In this document: positions 1-6,921 of the stretch, piece by piece
Numbering within the stretch: the stretch's first letter is position 1
Layout: every line of letters begins with the position of its first letter
Assembly: GCA_024636425.1 (NCBI GenBank)
Contig: JAGXHB010000224.1
Location: 1 to 10,739 of the forward strand
Direction of reading: 5' to 3'
DNA: 10,739 bases
From: Roseobacter sp.
Lineage (GTDB): Bacteria > Pseudomonadota > Alphaproteobacteria > Rhodobacterales > Rhodobacteraceae
Position numbers and translations under genes: made by a program
Notes under the pieces: model-generated
The model's input: only the letters and a program-made list of their open reading frames with translations
Databases searched by the model: none
Told to the model about the DNA's origin: nothing

Positions 1-156
1 ATGGACACCGGACGCGCCTCCGCCTTCGAGCCTATCGGGATTTCCTGCCGCATCTGTGAACGCAAACACTGCCACCAGCGGTCCGTCCCACCGCTGGAGC
101 GTCAGCTTGTTGTCGATCCCGACCTGCGCGGCGTGCTGCCCTATCAGGTGGAATGA
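1..156 (+). CDS. C-terminal fragment of ScfR/PccR-type (DUF2083) transcriptional regulator
   Basis: The reading frame is open from base 1 to a TGA at 154-156 and gives 51 residues. It holds the cysteine motif CRICERKHC (C-x2-C-x4-C) followed by HQRSVPPLERQL and ends RGVLPYQVE. I recognise this as the C-terminal end of the short-chain fatty acyl transcriptional regulator domain (DUF2083/pfam09856). Such proteins normally have an N-terminal XRE helix-turn-helix and a central ImmA/IrrE-like domain, both of which would lie outside the window to the left. Family members such as PccR of Rhodobacter sphaeroides control propionyl-CoA, acetate or related acyl-CoA metabolism; the target here is unknown. 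The ATG at base 1 is probably an internal methionine, since the fragment alone lacks a DNA-binding domain. The gene converges on betA with only four bases between the stop codons. Confidence 0.78.
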   Translation: MDTGRASAFEPIGISCRICERKHCHQRSVPPLERQLVVDPDLRGVLPYQVE

Positions 157-160
157 CGCG

Positions 161-1819
161 TTAGCGCTGTGAGCTTTCCCACGCGGGATTGATCCAGGGC
201 GCGTCGTTGGAGGCGGGCAAGGGATCGCGCCCCAGCAGGCTGTCCGAGATTTTCTCGCCCACCATGATCGACGGCGCGTTCAGATTACCGTTGGTGATGC
301 GCGGAAAGATCGAACTGTCGGCAACCCGCAGCCCGTCCACACCGATCACGCGGCCTTGCGGATCGACCACGGCACCCGGATCGTCGGCGCGCCCCATCCG
401 GCAGGTGCCGCAGGGGTGATACGCACTTTCGGCATGTTCGCGGATGAAATCATCAAGCTCCGCGTCTGTCTGCGCGTCCTCCCCCGGCTGGATCTCGTGC
501 TTGACGAAGGGCTTGAACGCGTCCTGCGCAAAGATTTCGCGGGTAAGACGGATACAGGTGCGGAATTCCTCCCAATCCTTGTCCTGCGACATGTAGTTGA
601 AGAAAATACGCGGCTTGTCCGCAGGATCGGCGGATCGCAGCGTGATCTGTCCGCGCGAGGTGGACCGCATCGGGCCGACATGGGCCTGAAATCCGTGCCC
701 TTCCGCAGCGGCCTTGCCGTCATATCGGACGGCCATGGGCAGGAAATGATACTGGATATCGGGGTATCTGATCCCCGCTTTCGACCGGATGAAAGCGGCG
801 GATTCAAACTGGTTCGACGCCCCCATGCCGGTCTTGGTGAAAAGCCACTGCGCACCGATCACCGCCTTGGAGAAGATGTTCCAGTGCTTGTAGAGCGTGA
901 TGGGTTGGCTCGACGCCATCTGGATATAAAGCTCAAGGTGGTCCTGAAGGTTCTGTCCGACACCGGCGCGGTCCGCGACCACTTCGATGCCATGGTCGCG
1001 CAGATGGTCGGCGGGGCCGATGCCTGACAGCAGCAGCAGCTTGGGCGAATTGATGGACGATGCGGCCAGAATGACCTCTCCCTTGGTGCGCAGAACCTCG
1101 CGCGTGCCCCGACGGAGCACCTCCACACCCACGGCGCGGCCGTCTTCGATCACGACGCGTTGCGCCAGCGCGCGGACAATTTCGACATTGCCGGTCTTTT
1201 GCGCAGGCCGCAGATAGGCGTTCGCGGCAGACCAGCGGCGGCCTTTCCAGACCGTCTGCTCCATCGGGCCGAAGCCTTCCTGCTTTTCACCGTTATAGTC
1301 GCCGGTCGTCTCGTAACCCGCCTGCTGGCCCGCCTTGACGAAAGCATCAAACAGCGGGTTCTTGCGCGGGCCACGGGTGACATGCAGCGGGCCGTCGGTG
1401 CCGCGCCAGTCGGCATCGCCGCCGTGCCCGCCCTCGTGCCAATGCTCCATCCGCTTGAAATAGGGCAGCACGTCGGCATAGCTCCAGCCGTCGGCACCTT
1501 GCTCGGCCCAATGGTCGTAGTCCATTGCATGACCACGCACATAGACCATGCCGTTGATCGAAGACGATCCGCCGATGACCTTGCCGCGCGGCGTGGCCAG
1601 ACGCCGCCCGCCAAGATGCGGCTCGGGTTCGGATTCGAATCCCCAGTCATAGATGCTCATGTTCATCGGATAGGACAGCGCCGCCGGCATCTGGATGAAA
1701 GGCCCCGCGTCAGAGCCGCCGGTTTCGATGATCTGCACTTTGCGCCCGGCCATGGCCAGACGGTAGGCGATCGCACAGCCGGCACTGCCAGCCCCCACAA
1801 TGATAAAATCAGGTTCCAT
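161..1819 (-). CDS. betA: choline dehydrogenase BetA
   Basis: This is a membrane-associated flavoprotein of the GMC oxidoreductase family that oxidises choline to betaine aldehyde. The 552 residues match the family's usual 550-560. Visible landmarks are the N-terminal FAD dinucleotide-binding GAGSAG (residues 9-14), the GMC signature around residues 78-96 (RGKVIGGSSSINGMVYVRG), the second GMC segment near 252-268 (ASSINSPKLLLLSGIGP), the catalytic-type His468 in YHPCGTCRMG, and NGNLNAPS near 510-517, where N512 sits at the position of the second active-site residue. The ATG at 1819 is chosen because AAAAGGGG lies six bases upstream. An in-frame ATG at 1825 would abut that Shine-Dalgarno with no spacer. 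It is the last gene of the bet operon, 213 bases after betB, and no terminator separates it from the converging regulator. Confidence 0.96.
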   Translation of the reverse strand: MEPDFIIVGAGSAGCAIAYRLAMAGRKVQIIETGGSDAGPFIQMPAALSYPMNMSIYDWGFESEPEPHLGGRRLATPRGKVIGGSSSINGMVYVRGHAMDYDHWAEQGADGWSYADVLPYFKRMEHWHEGGHGGDADWRGTDGPLHVTRGPRKNPLFDAFVKAGQQAGYETTGDYNGEKQEGFGPMEQTVWKGRRWSAANAYLRPAQKTGNVEIVRALAQRVVIEDGRAVGVEVLRRGTREVLRTKGEVILAASSINSPKLLLLSGIGPADHLRDHGIEVVADRAGVGQNLQDHLELYIQMASSQPITLYKHWNIFSKAVIGAQWLFTKTGMGASNQFESAAFIRSKAGIRYPDIQYHFLPMAVRYDGKAAAEGHGFQAHVGPMRSTSRGQITLRSADPADKPRIFFNYMSQDKDWEEFRTCIRLTREIFAQDAFKPFVKHEIQPGEDAQTDAELDDFIREHAESAYHPCGTCRMGRADDPGAVVDPQGRVIGVDGLRVADSSIFPRITNGNLNAPSIMVGEKISDSLLGRDPLPASNDAPWINPAWESSQR

Positions 1820-1825
1820 CTTCAT

Positions 1826-1833
1826 CCCCTTTT
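1826..1833 (-). promoter_or_regulatory. betA ribosome-binding site
   Basis: On the minus strand AAAAGGGG ends six bases before the ATG at 1819. It is the only good Shine-Dalgarno near the betA N-terminus, and it makes 1819 a better start than the ATG at 1825 or farther-upstream codons. The residues after 1819 (MEPDFIIVGAGSAG) begin directly with the FAD-binding strand, as expected for BetA. Confidence 0.7.
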
Positions 1834-1931
1834 CGTGATTCCAGCGCGGGTCAAGGATGCCGTGAGGCACCGCGCGTCCGCGCAGCTTGTCCTTGAGGCG
1901 CGCGGGAATCGCATCTCAGAATTGGCGAGGT

Positions 1932-1982
1932 GACGTGAGAGATCAGCATGACCCCTCAAGCACCTCTCAGCATTTTCACGTC
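1932..1982 (-). repeat. inverted repeat and direct repeat in betB-betA spacer
   Basis: GACGTGA at 1932-1938 is the perfect reverse complement of TCACGTC at 1976-1982, with 37 bases between the arms. Inside, GAGAG (1937-1941) can alternatively pair with CTCTC (1964-1968). The heptamer TCAGCAT also occurs twice as a direct repeat (1943-1949 and 1967-1973, 24 bases apart). The element lies in the 213-base spacer upstream of betA and contains no convincing gene. It could be an RNA fold or a protein-binding dyad; the sequence does not say which. Confidence 0.35.
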
Positions 1983-1996
1983 GGACCGAACCGCGT

Positions 1997-2021
1997 AGCC
2001 CACAGTTTGGAAAGGTGGGCT
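1997..2021 (-). repeat. intercistronic stem-loop downstream of betB
   Basis: AGCCCAC (1997-2003) pairs perfectly with GTGGGCT (2015-2021) around an 11-base loop. It lies 12 bases beyond the betB stop codon on the transcribed strand. No U-tract follows, so it is unlikely to be a full intrinsic terminator. A role as an mRNA 3'-end stabiliser or partial attenuator ahead of betA is inference. Confidence 0.45.
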
Positions 2022-2032
2022 CGGGCCCGCGC

Positions 2033-3484
2033 CTAGAAGGGCGCTTCCAGATCGCCCATGCGCACATAGACCGACTTTAGCTGGCTATAATGCTCGATCG
2101 CGGCCTTGGAGTTTTCGCGGCCCACCCCTGAGTTTTTCATGCCACCGAACGGCGCTTCGACGGGAGCATCGTTATAGGTGTTGATATAGCAGGTGCCCGC
2201 CTCGAACTTCGCCGCGACACGGTGCGCGCGGGTCAGATCGCGGGTGAAAACGCCCGCCGACAGCCCGAATTCGGTGTCATTGGCCCGCGTCATCACATCG
2301 TCTTCATCCTCGAAATCCAGCACAGACATCACTGGGCCAAAGATCTCCTCGCGGGCGATGGTCATGTCGTCGGTCACATCGGCAAAGACGGTCGGCTGCA
2401 TGTAGAACCCGGCACCGTCGATTGCGTTGCCGCCAAAGACCAGACGCGCGCCTTCGGCCTTGCCCTTCTCGATATAGCCCAGTGCGATGTCCATCTGGCG
2501 CTTCGATACCATGGGGCCAAAGCTGGTTTCGGGGTCCATCGGATCGCCGATCACCGCGTTCTCCAGACGTTCGGCAAGCCGCTTGAGGAAGACCTCCTTG
2601 ATGTCGCGGTGCACGAAGACGCGCGTCCCGTTGGAGCAGACCTGACCGGAGCTGTAGAAATTCCCCAGAATGGCACCGCTGATCGCGTTCTCGATGTCGG
2701 CGTCTTCAAAGACGATCATCGGGGATTTGCCCCCCAGTTCCATCGTCACATGCTTGATGCCTTCGGCGGCGGCGGCATAGACCTTGCGGCCCGTGGGCAC
2801 AGATCCGGTCAGCGACACCTTGTCGATGCGCGGGTCCGTGACCAGCGATGCACCGACCTCGCCCATGCCTTGCACCACGTTGTAAAGCCCCGCTGGCAGG
2901 CCCGCCTCGTGCAGGATTTCCGCGACTTTCAGCGCGCAAAGCGGCGTCGTCTCGGACGGCTTGAAGATGATCGCGTTGCCGCAAGCGAGTGCCGGCGCAC
3001 CCTTCCAGCAGGCAATCTGGGTGGGATAATTCCAAGCACCGATACCGACGCAGACGCCCAAAGGCTCGCGGCGGGTATAGACCCAGTCTTCGCCCAACTG
3101 GATATGCTCGCCCGTCAGGCTGGCAGCAATCCCACCGAAATATTCCAGTGCATCCGCCCCGCTGGTGGCGTCCGCCACGGATGTCTCCTGATAGGGTTTG
3201 CCGGTGTCATAGGTTTCCAGCACGCTCAGATCGTGGTTGCGTTCGCGCATGATGTCAGCGGCGCGGCGCAGGATGCGCCCACGTTCTGTACCCGTCATCG
3301 CAGCCCATGCGCCCTGCGCCTTGCGCGCCGCAGTGATGGCCTGATCGACGATCGCGGGGGTCGCTGCGTAGACGGTCGCAATCGTCTCTCCGGTGGCGGG
3401 ATAAATCACGTCGATGGGCGTGCCGCTGGTGTCTTCGACATAGGCACCGTCGATGAAATGGCTGGCTTTGGGTTGGGTCTGCAT
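2033..3484 (-). CDS. betB: betaine aldehyde dehydrogenase BetB
   Basis: This is an NAD(P)+-dependent cytosolic aldehyde dehydrogenase that oxidises betaine aldehyde to glycine betaine, the last step of the pathway. The 483 residues are the normal length. Key residues of the ALDH fold are visible: the oxyanion Asn151 in WNYP, the cofactor-binding Lys175 in KPSE, the general base Glu249 in MELGGKSP, and the nucleophile Cys283 in GQVCSNGTRVF, a sequence typical of the BetB subfamily. FGPVMSVLDF and PFGGMKNSGVGRE near the C-terminus are also standard. The ATG at 3484 is preferred over longer alternatives because the purine-rich AAAGAGA lies just upstream and MQTQPKASHFIDG matches where BetB proteins usually begin. 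It follows the BCCT gene by 63 bases that contain a strong hairpin, and precedes betA. Confidence 0.97.
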   Translation of the reverse strand: MQTQPKASHFIDGAYVEDTSGTPIDVIYPATGETIATVYAATPAIVDQAITAARKAQGAWAAMTGTERGRILRRAADIMRERNHDLSVLETYDTGKPYQETSVADATSGADALEYFGGIAASLTGEHIQLGEDWVYTRREPLGVCVGIGAWNYPTQIACWKGAPALACGNAIIFKPSETTPLCALKVAEILHEAGLPAGLYNVVQGMGEVGASLVTDPRIDKVSLTGSVPTGRKVYAAAAEGIKHVTMELGGKSPMIVFEDADIENAISGAILGNFYSSGQVCSNGTRVFVHRDIKEVFLKRLAERLENAVIGDPMDPETSFGPMVSKRQMDIALGYIEKGKAEGARLVFGGNAIDGAGFYMQPTVFADVTDDMTIAREEIFGPVMSVLDFEDEDDVMTRANDTEFGLSAGVFTRDLTRAHRVAAKFEAGTCYINTYNDAPVEAPFGGMKNSGVGRENSKAAIEHYSQLKSVYVRMGDLEAPF

Positions 3485-3505
3485 GGAGTCTCTTTCTTTT
3501 CGGTG

Positions 3506-3530
3506 GGGCGCCGCCCGAATGGCAGCGCCC
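3506..3530 (-). repeat. GC-rich hairpin between the BCCT gene and betB
   Basis: In the minus-strand transcript GGGCGCUGCC pairs with GGCGGCGCCC (arms 3521-3530 and 3506-3515) around the five-base loop AUUCG, giving ten pairs including one U-G wobble. It starts about 18 bases after the BCCT stop codon and ends 21 bases before the betB ATG. The downstream bases are CACCGAAAAG rather than a U-tract, so it does not look like a terminator. A role in stabilising the upstream message or setting relative expression within the operon is inferred. Confidence 0.6.
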
Positions 3531-3547
3531 GTCATTGCGGTTTTGGG

Positions 3548-4732
3548 TTATTCGGCAGCGACGTTGGCGTCGCCGTCCAGATCGTGCAGGTGCCGGCGTT
3601 TGACAAAGAACATATAGGCCAGCGCCGCGAGGTAGATCCCGATCACGACGGTGCCGACCCACTGGATCTGCAGCCACTGGCTTTGGAACAGCAGCGTCAG
3701 CACGAACAGACCGATCGCGTTGGCCAGCACATAGGACACCGTGCCAAAGCGTTCCGTCGTGAAGTTCAGGTTGTCGGTGTAAAGCCGGATCAGACTGTCA
3801 AACGAGTTGATCACGAACACGATGCCGACCACAGTCATGAACCAGTTGGGCAATCCCTCCGTGCCGATGCCGTTCTGATGGTAAAAATAAAGCACCGAGA
3901 ACCACAGCGCGAGCGGGATTGACGGGAACACCAGAAGCGACGCCAGCAGTTGCCATGTCTTCAGGCCGCCAACAAAACGGCTGACAAACTGTCCGATCAT
4001 GATCGACCATGCGAACCACCAGAACAAATAGAATTCGTGGTATTCGGTCAGTGGCGTGACGAACCGGTGGATGTTGCTGAAATAGCCGCCGATGTTGCTG
4101 GCTGTGCTGGTAAAGTCACCAAAGCTCATCCCGGCGTTGACCCACATGAAGCCGATCAGCGCAAAGAACAGCAGGGTGGAGCTGACGGAAAGCACCCGCA
4201 CGAACTTGATGTCGGTGGAGCTGAAAGCCGCGATCAGGATCACAAGGAAACAGATCAGGTAGAACACCGGCAGGATCGTTTCACCGTCGCCAACTTCGGA
4301 GATGTAATAGGGCATGTAGATCAGGAACAACGCACCCGTGAAAGCACAGGTGGTGATGATGACGATGTTGTTCAGCAATTTGACGGCGGGAATTTCGAAG
4401 AACTTCACCCGCGGTTCGATGGCGCAGAAGTAGAACGTCGTCAGGAAGTAGAACGCCCAGATCAGAAAGCCCCAGAACCCGAATTCGAGCGCGAGCGGAT
4501 TGGTGAAGCCATAGGCCGGGTTTTCGGTGGTATCGGCATAAAGCGGAAAATCGAATGCCAGCGGAAACATGATCAGGCCCACATCCAGACCGGAGGTGAA
4601 CAGGATCGCGATGAAAGTGAATAGCGGCACGGGCGTGACGCCGGTCAAGGGCAGATCCCACCATTTGATGGTACAGAACACCACAAGGCACAGCGCCATG
4701 ATCACCCCGAAAGAAATAATCGTTGTTAACAT
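3548..4732 (-). CDS. short BCCT-family transporter, probable choline or choline-O-sulfate importer (BetT-like)
   Basis: This is an inner-membrane protein of 394 residues with about eleven hydrophobic segments. Three features place it in the betaine/carnitine/choline transporter family. SGLDVGLIMFPLA (47-59) matches the glycine-rich TM3 segment of BCCT carriers (GMGIG in BetP). WWFAWSIMIGQFVSR (238-252) matches the TM8 tryptophan box, with W238, W239 and W242 at the substrate-cage positions. NSFDSLIRL (309-317) resembles the later conserved DS motif. It is far shorter than typical BCCTs (500-700 residues): it appears to lack TM1, has short loops, and has no long osmosensory C-terminal tail. 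An Asp (D50) stands in the glycine stretch. The ATG at 4732 is chosen for the upstream AGGGGGA; the longer in-frame alternatives lack a Shine-Dalgarno. Its position between betC and betB supports choline or choline-O-sulfate import. The exact substrate and coupling ion are unknown. Confidence 0.82.
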   Translation of the reverse strand: MLTTIISFGVIMALCLVVFCTIKWWDLPLTGVTPVPLFTFIAILFTSGLDVGLIMFPLAFDFPLYADTTENPAYGFTNPLALEFGFWGFLIWAFYFLTTFYFCAIEPRVKFFEIPAVKLLNNIVIITTCAFTGALFLIYMPYYISEVGDGETILPVFYLICFLVILIAAFSSTDIKFVRVLSVSSTLLFFALIGFMWVNAGMSFGDFTSTASNIGGYFSNIHRFVTPLTEYHEFYLFWWFAWSIMIGQFVSRFVGGLKTWQLLASLLVFPSIPLALWFSVLYFYHQNGIGTEGLPNWFMTVVGIVFVINSFDSLIRLYTDNLNFTTERFGTVSYVLANAIGLFVLTLLFQSQWLQIQWVGTVVIGIYLAALAYMFFVKRRHLHDLDGDANVAAE

Positions 4733-4753
4733 ATTGTCCCCCTGTTGGGTCAT

Positions 4754-4785
4754 GGATGCTTTATTATCGCTGGTGCCCCGCATCC
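4754..4785 (-). repeat. weak inverted repeat in betC-BCCT spacer
   Basis: GGATGC at 4754-4759 is complementary to GCATCC at 4780-4785 across a 20-base loop, in the 75-base gap between the betC stop and the BCCT start. With six pairs and a long loop it may be chance. It is recorded because the other two wide junctions of the operon also carry inverted repeats. Confidence 0.2.
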
Positions 4786-4807
4786 TTTAAGGGCGTCTTG
4801 AGTAGTC

Positions 4808-6316
4808 TTATTCTCCGCGCGGAAAGCGCTTGTTTTCCTCAAGCACGTTCAGATCCATGTGGTTGCGCATGTATTGTTCCGACGCGTTGCGCAGCGGCTG
4901 GTAGTCCCAAGGGTAGTAGCCCCCCTTGCGCAGCGCCTCGTAGACGACCCAGCGGCGGGCCTGACTTTTGCGCACATCGGCATCGAAGGCCTCCAGATCC
5001 CAACGGCCCGCAGCCTCGAGCCGGAATTTCTCGAGCGTCTTGGTATGCAACGGATCTTCGGCAAGGTTGGTCAGCTCATGTGGATCGGCGTCCAGATCGA
5101 ACAGCTGTTCGGGGTCAATCGCACAGTTGGTATATTTCCAGTTGTCCTGCCGCAGTGCGACCATCGGTGAATTGGTCGCCTCTGCCGCATATTCCATCGC
5201 GACGGGTTCGGTGCGCGTCACACCCTGCCCCATCGGCACAAGGCTTTGACCGGTGGTCCAGTCCATCACCTCGGCCATGCTGACGCCCGCAAGGTCGCAA
5301 AGCGTCGGGCAGACATCAATGTTGCTGACCGGTGTCTCGTGCAGGCCCGGTGCCATCTGGGGTGCCGCGATCATCATGGGCACGCGCGACGAGCCTTCGT
5401 AAAAGCTCATCTTGAACCAAAGCCCGCGTTCCCCCAGCATGTCGCCGTGATCCGACACGAAGACGATGATCGCTTCCTGCCGTGTGTCTTCCAACGTCTG
5501 CAGGATCTCTCCGATCTTGTCGTCAAGATAGCTGATGTTGGCGAAATAGGCCTGCCGCGACCGGCGAATGTCCTCGGCGGTAATGTCAAATTCACGCCAG
5601 TTGTTCGCGTCGAAAATCCGCTTGGAGTGAGGGTCTTGCGCCTCGTATCCCAGATCGCCGACCTCCGGCTCCAGGTGCTCGCAATCGTTGTAGAGATCCC
5701 AGTATTTCTTGCGCGCCACATAAGGGTCATGCGGATGGGTGAAGCTGACGGTCACGCACCATGGGCGGTCGTCCATGCCACGCGACAGATCGTAAATCTT
5801 GCGCGTCGCCTCGTAGGCGACGGCATCGTCGTATTCCATCTGGTTCGTGATTTCAGCGACACCGGCACCCGTCACCGACCCCATGTTATGATACCACCAG
5901 TCGATCCGTTCACCCGGTTTGCGGTAGTCCGGCGTCCAGCCGAAATCGGCGGGGTAGATGTCGGTCGTCAGACGTTCCTCGAACCCGTGCAGCTGGTCGG
6001 GGCCGACGAAATGCATCTTGCCCGACAGGCAGGTGTGATACCCCGCCCGGCGCAGGTGGTGCGCATAGGTCGGCACGCTTGATTGGAATTCAGCCGCGTT
6101 GTCATAGACGCCCGTCGCACTTGGCAACTGCCCCGACATGAACGCGGCGCGGCCGGGCGCGCAGAGCGGGCTGGCGGTATAGGCGTTCTTGAACCGGGTC
6201 GACCGCGCCGCCAGTTTCTTGAGGTTGGGCGCATGCAGCCAGTCGGCAGGACCGTCCGGAAACAGCGTGCCGTTCAACTGGTCAACCATCAGGATCAGGA
6301 TATTCGGTTTGGTCAT
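4808..6316 (-). CDS. betC: choline-sulfatase BetC
   Basis: This is a type I (formylglycine) sulfatase that hydrolyses choline-O-sulfate to choline and sulfate, feeding betaine synthesis and providing sulfur. The 502 residues compare with about 510 for the characterised rhizobial enzyme. Visible residues are metal-binding Asp12 in LILMVDQ, the sulfatase signature C-x-P-x-R as CAPGR (52-56) with Cys52 as the formylglycine precursor, GKMHF with Lys100 and His102, and Asp289-His290 in FVSDHGDMLGERG. The C-terminal region (about 448-500, RRWVVYEALRKGGYYPWDYQP) is the typical choline-sulfatase tail. No signal peptide is seen, so it is cytoplasmic. The ATG at 6316 overlaps the betI stop as ATGA and is preceded by AAGGGGA, which indicates translational coupling. 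Maturation needs a formylglycine-generating or anaerobic sulfatase-maturing enzyme encoded elsewhere. Confidence 0.96.
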   Translation of the reverse strand: MTKPNILILMVDQLNGTLFPDGPADWLHAPNLKKLAARSTRFKNAYTASPLCAPGRAAFMSGQLPSATGVYDNAAEFQSSVPTYAHHLRRAGYHTCLSGKMHFVGPDQLHGFEERLTTDIYPADFGWTPDYRKPGERIDWWYHNMGSVTGAGVAEITNQMEYDDAVAYEATRKIYDLSRGMDDRPWCVTVSFTHPHDPYVARKKYWDLYNDCEHLEPEVGDLGYEAQDPHSKRIFDANNWREFDITAEDIRRSRQAYFANISYLDDKIGEILQTLEDTRQEAIIVFVSDHGDMLGERGLWFKMSFYEGSSRVPMMIAAPQMAPGLHETPVSNIDVCPTLCDLAGVSMAEVMDWTTGQSLVPMGQGVTRTEPVAMEYAAEATNSPMVALRQDNWKYTNCAIDPEQLFDLDADPHELTNLAEDPLHTKTLEKFRLEAAGRWDLEAFDADVRKSQARRWVVYEALRKGGYYPWDYQPLRNASEQYMRNHMDLNVLEENKRFPRGE

Positions 6317-6888
6317 GGTGTCCCCTTCAATAGAACATGCAGCACCGACAGCGCCTGCTGGCACGCGGCTTGGGCGCTGCCACTGTCGGAAAGTGCCGCG
6401 CGCAGGTAAAGTCCGTCAATCAGGGCGGCGATGGTTTCTGCATCCTCGGACGGGCGGGCGGACAGGGACCGCAGCGCATGGGTCAGATTTGACCGCAGGC
6501 GTCCCTGATAGACGATCAGCAAGCGATAGGTTTCGACGTTCGTGCGTGATGCGCTGTAAAGCGTCATCCACGCGCTGACCGTCGCCGGGTCAAAGCAGCT
6601 TTCGTCAAAGCTGGCGCGGATGATCGCCTCGGCGCGGTCAAGCGGCTTGGCGGCCTGACGCAGTTCGCGCCGCACCTCGGCGCTGTATTCTGACAGGATA
6701 TACCGCATCGCCGCGAGAAAGATCTGGTCCTTGCCGCCGAAATAATGATGCGCCAGTGCCGAAGACATGCCCGCACGCCGCGCGATCTGCCCGACAGTCA
6801 CATCCAGCGACTGCGCGGCACCGATTTCAGCTATTGTCGCCTTGACCAATGCGTCACGGCGAATGGGCTCCATCCCGACCTTGGGCAC
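6313..6888 (-). CDS. betI: choline-responsive repressor BetI (TetR family)
   Basis: This is a TetR-family repressor that in related bacteria binds upstream of bet genes and is relieved by choline. The product has 191 residues (Escherichia coli BetI is 195) and starts (M)PKVGMEPIRR, which closely follows the conserved BetI start PKxGMxxIRR. The helix-turn-helix spans about residues 30-51 (TVGQIARRAG then SSALAHHYFGGK). The C-terminal half contains the ligand-domain landmarks FDESCF and ALIDGLYLRAALS. The start is set at GTG (6888) because AGGAAA sits four bases upstream and the protein then begins at the family N-terminus. An in-frame TTG at 6903 would add five residues and place the Shine-Dalgarno inside the gene. 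The gene leads the operon and overlaps betC by four bases, so it is probably autoregulated from the dyads upstream. Confidence 0.95.
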   Translation of the reverse strand: MPKVGMEPIRRDALVKATIAEIGAAQSLDVTVGQIARRAGMSSALAHHYFGGKDQIFLAAMRYILSEYSAEVRRELRQAAKPLDRAEAIIRASFDESCFDPATVSAWMTLYSASRTNVETYRLLIVYQGRLRSNLTHALRSLSARPSEDAETIAALIDGLYLRAALSDSGSAQAACQQALSVLHVLLKGTP

Positions 6889-6892
6889 GTCG

Positions 6893-6898
6893 TTTCCT
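6893..6898 (-). promoter_or_regulatory. betI ribosome-binding site that decides a GTG start
   Basis: AGGAAA on the minus strand is followed by CGAC and then GTG at 6888. The core AGGA sits six bases before GTG, near-ideal spacing. No equally good site serves the ATG at 6873 or the TTG at 6903. Confidence 0.7.
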
Positions 6899-6904
6899 GT
6901 CAAT

Positions 6905-6917
6905 TTTGAATATCAAA
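6905..6917. promoter_or_regulatory. second TTTGA/TCAAA dyad upstream of betI
   Basis: TTTGA-ATA-TCAAA is a perfect 13-base dyad between the predicted -10 element and the betI Shine-Dalgarno. It shares the TTGA/TCAA half-site bases with the larger dyad at 6934-6949 but has a three-base centre instead of a longer one. It may be an auxiliary BetI site or chance in AT-rich promoter DNA. Nothing in the sequence proves binding. Confidence 0.35.
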
Positions 6918-6921
6918 GCTA

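Noticed and set aside
1..156. Complete 51-residue small gene starting at base 1
   Set aside because: The sequence matches the C-terminal tail of a large regulator family. The ATG falls exactly at the window edge and no upstream RBS can be seen, so it is treated as a fragment.
1160..1933. Plus-strand open frame of 257 codons antisense to betA
   Set aside because: It is a mirror frame of conserved BetA codons with no recognisable domain and no RBS.
1822..2067. Minus-strand open frame of 81 codons in the betB-betA spacer
   Set aside because: It overlaps the end of betB, has no plausible RBS or domain, and is explained by the GC-rich spacer.
2222..3922. Very long plus-strand open frame (566 codons) antisense to betB and the end of the transporter gene
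   Set aside because: The opposite strand encodes an unmistakable BetB with all catalytic residues. The antisense frame runs across two genes and is rich in Arg/His/Gly, as mirror frames of GC-rich coding DNA are. No Shine-Dalgarno or family motif is seen.
5246..6082. Plus-strand open frame of 278 codons antisense to betC
   Set aside because: It is opposite the conserved sulfatase core, has shadow-frame composition, and has no recognisable motif.
6905..6917. FNR/FnrL box reading of the TTGA/TCAA dyad
   Set aside because: FNR-type sites have TTGAT-N4-ATCAA spacing (14 bases). This dyad is 13 bases with a three-base centre and lies downstream of the -10, so a BetI half-site or chance is more likely.
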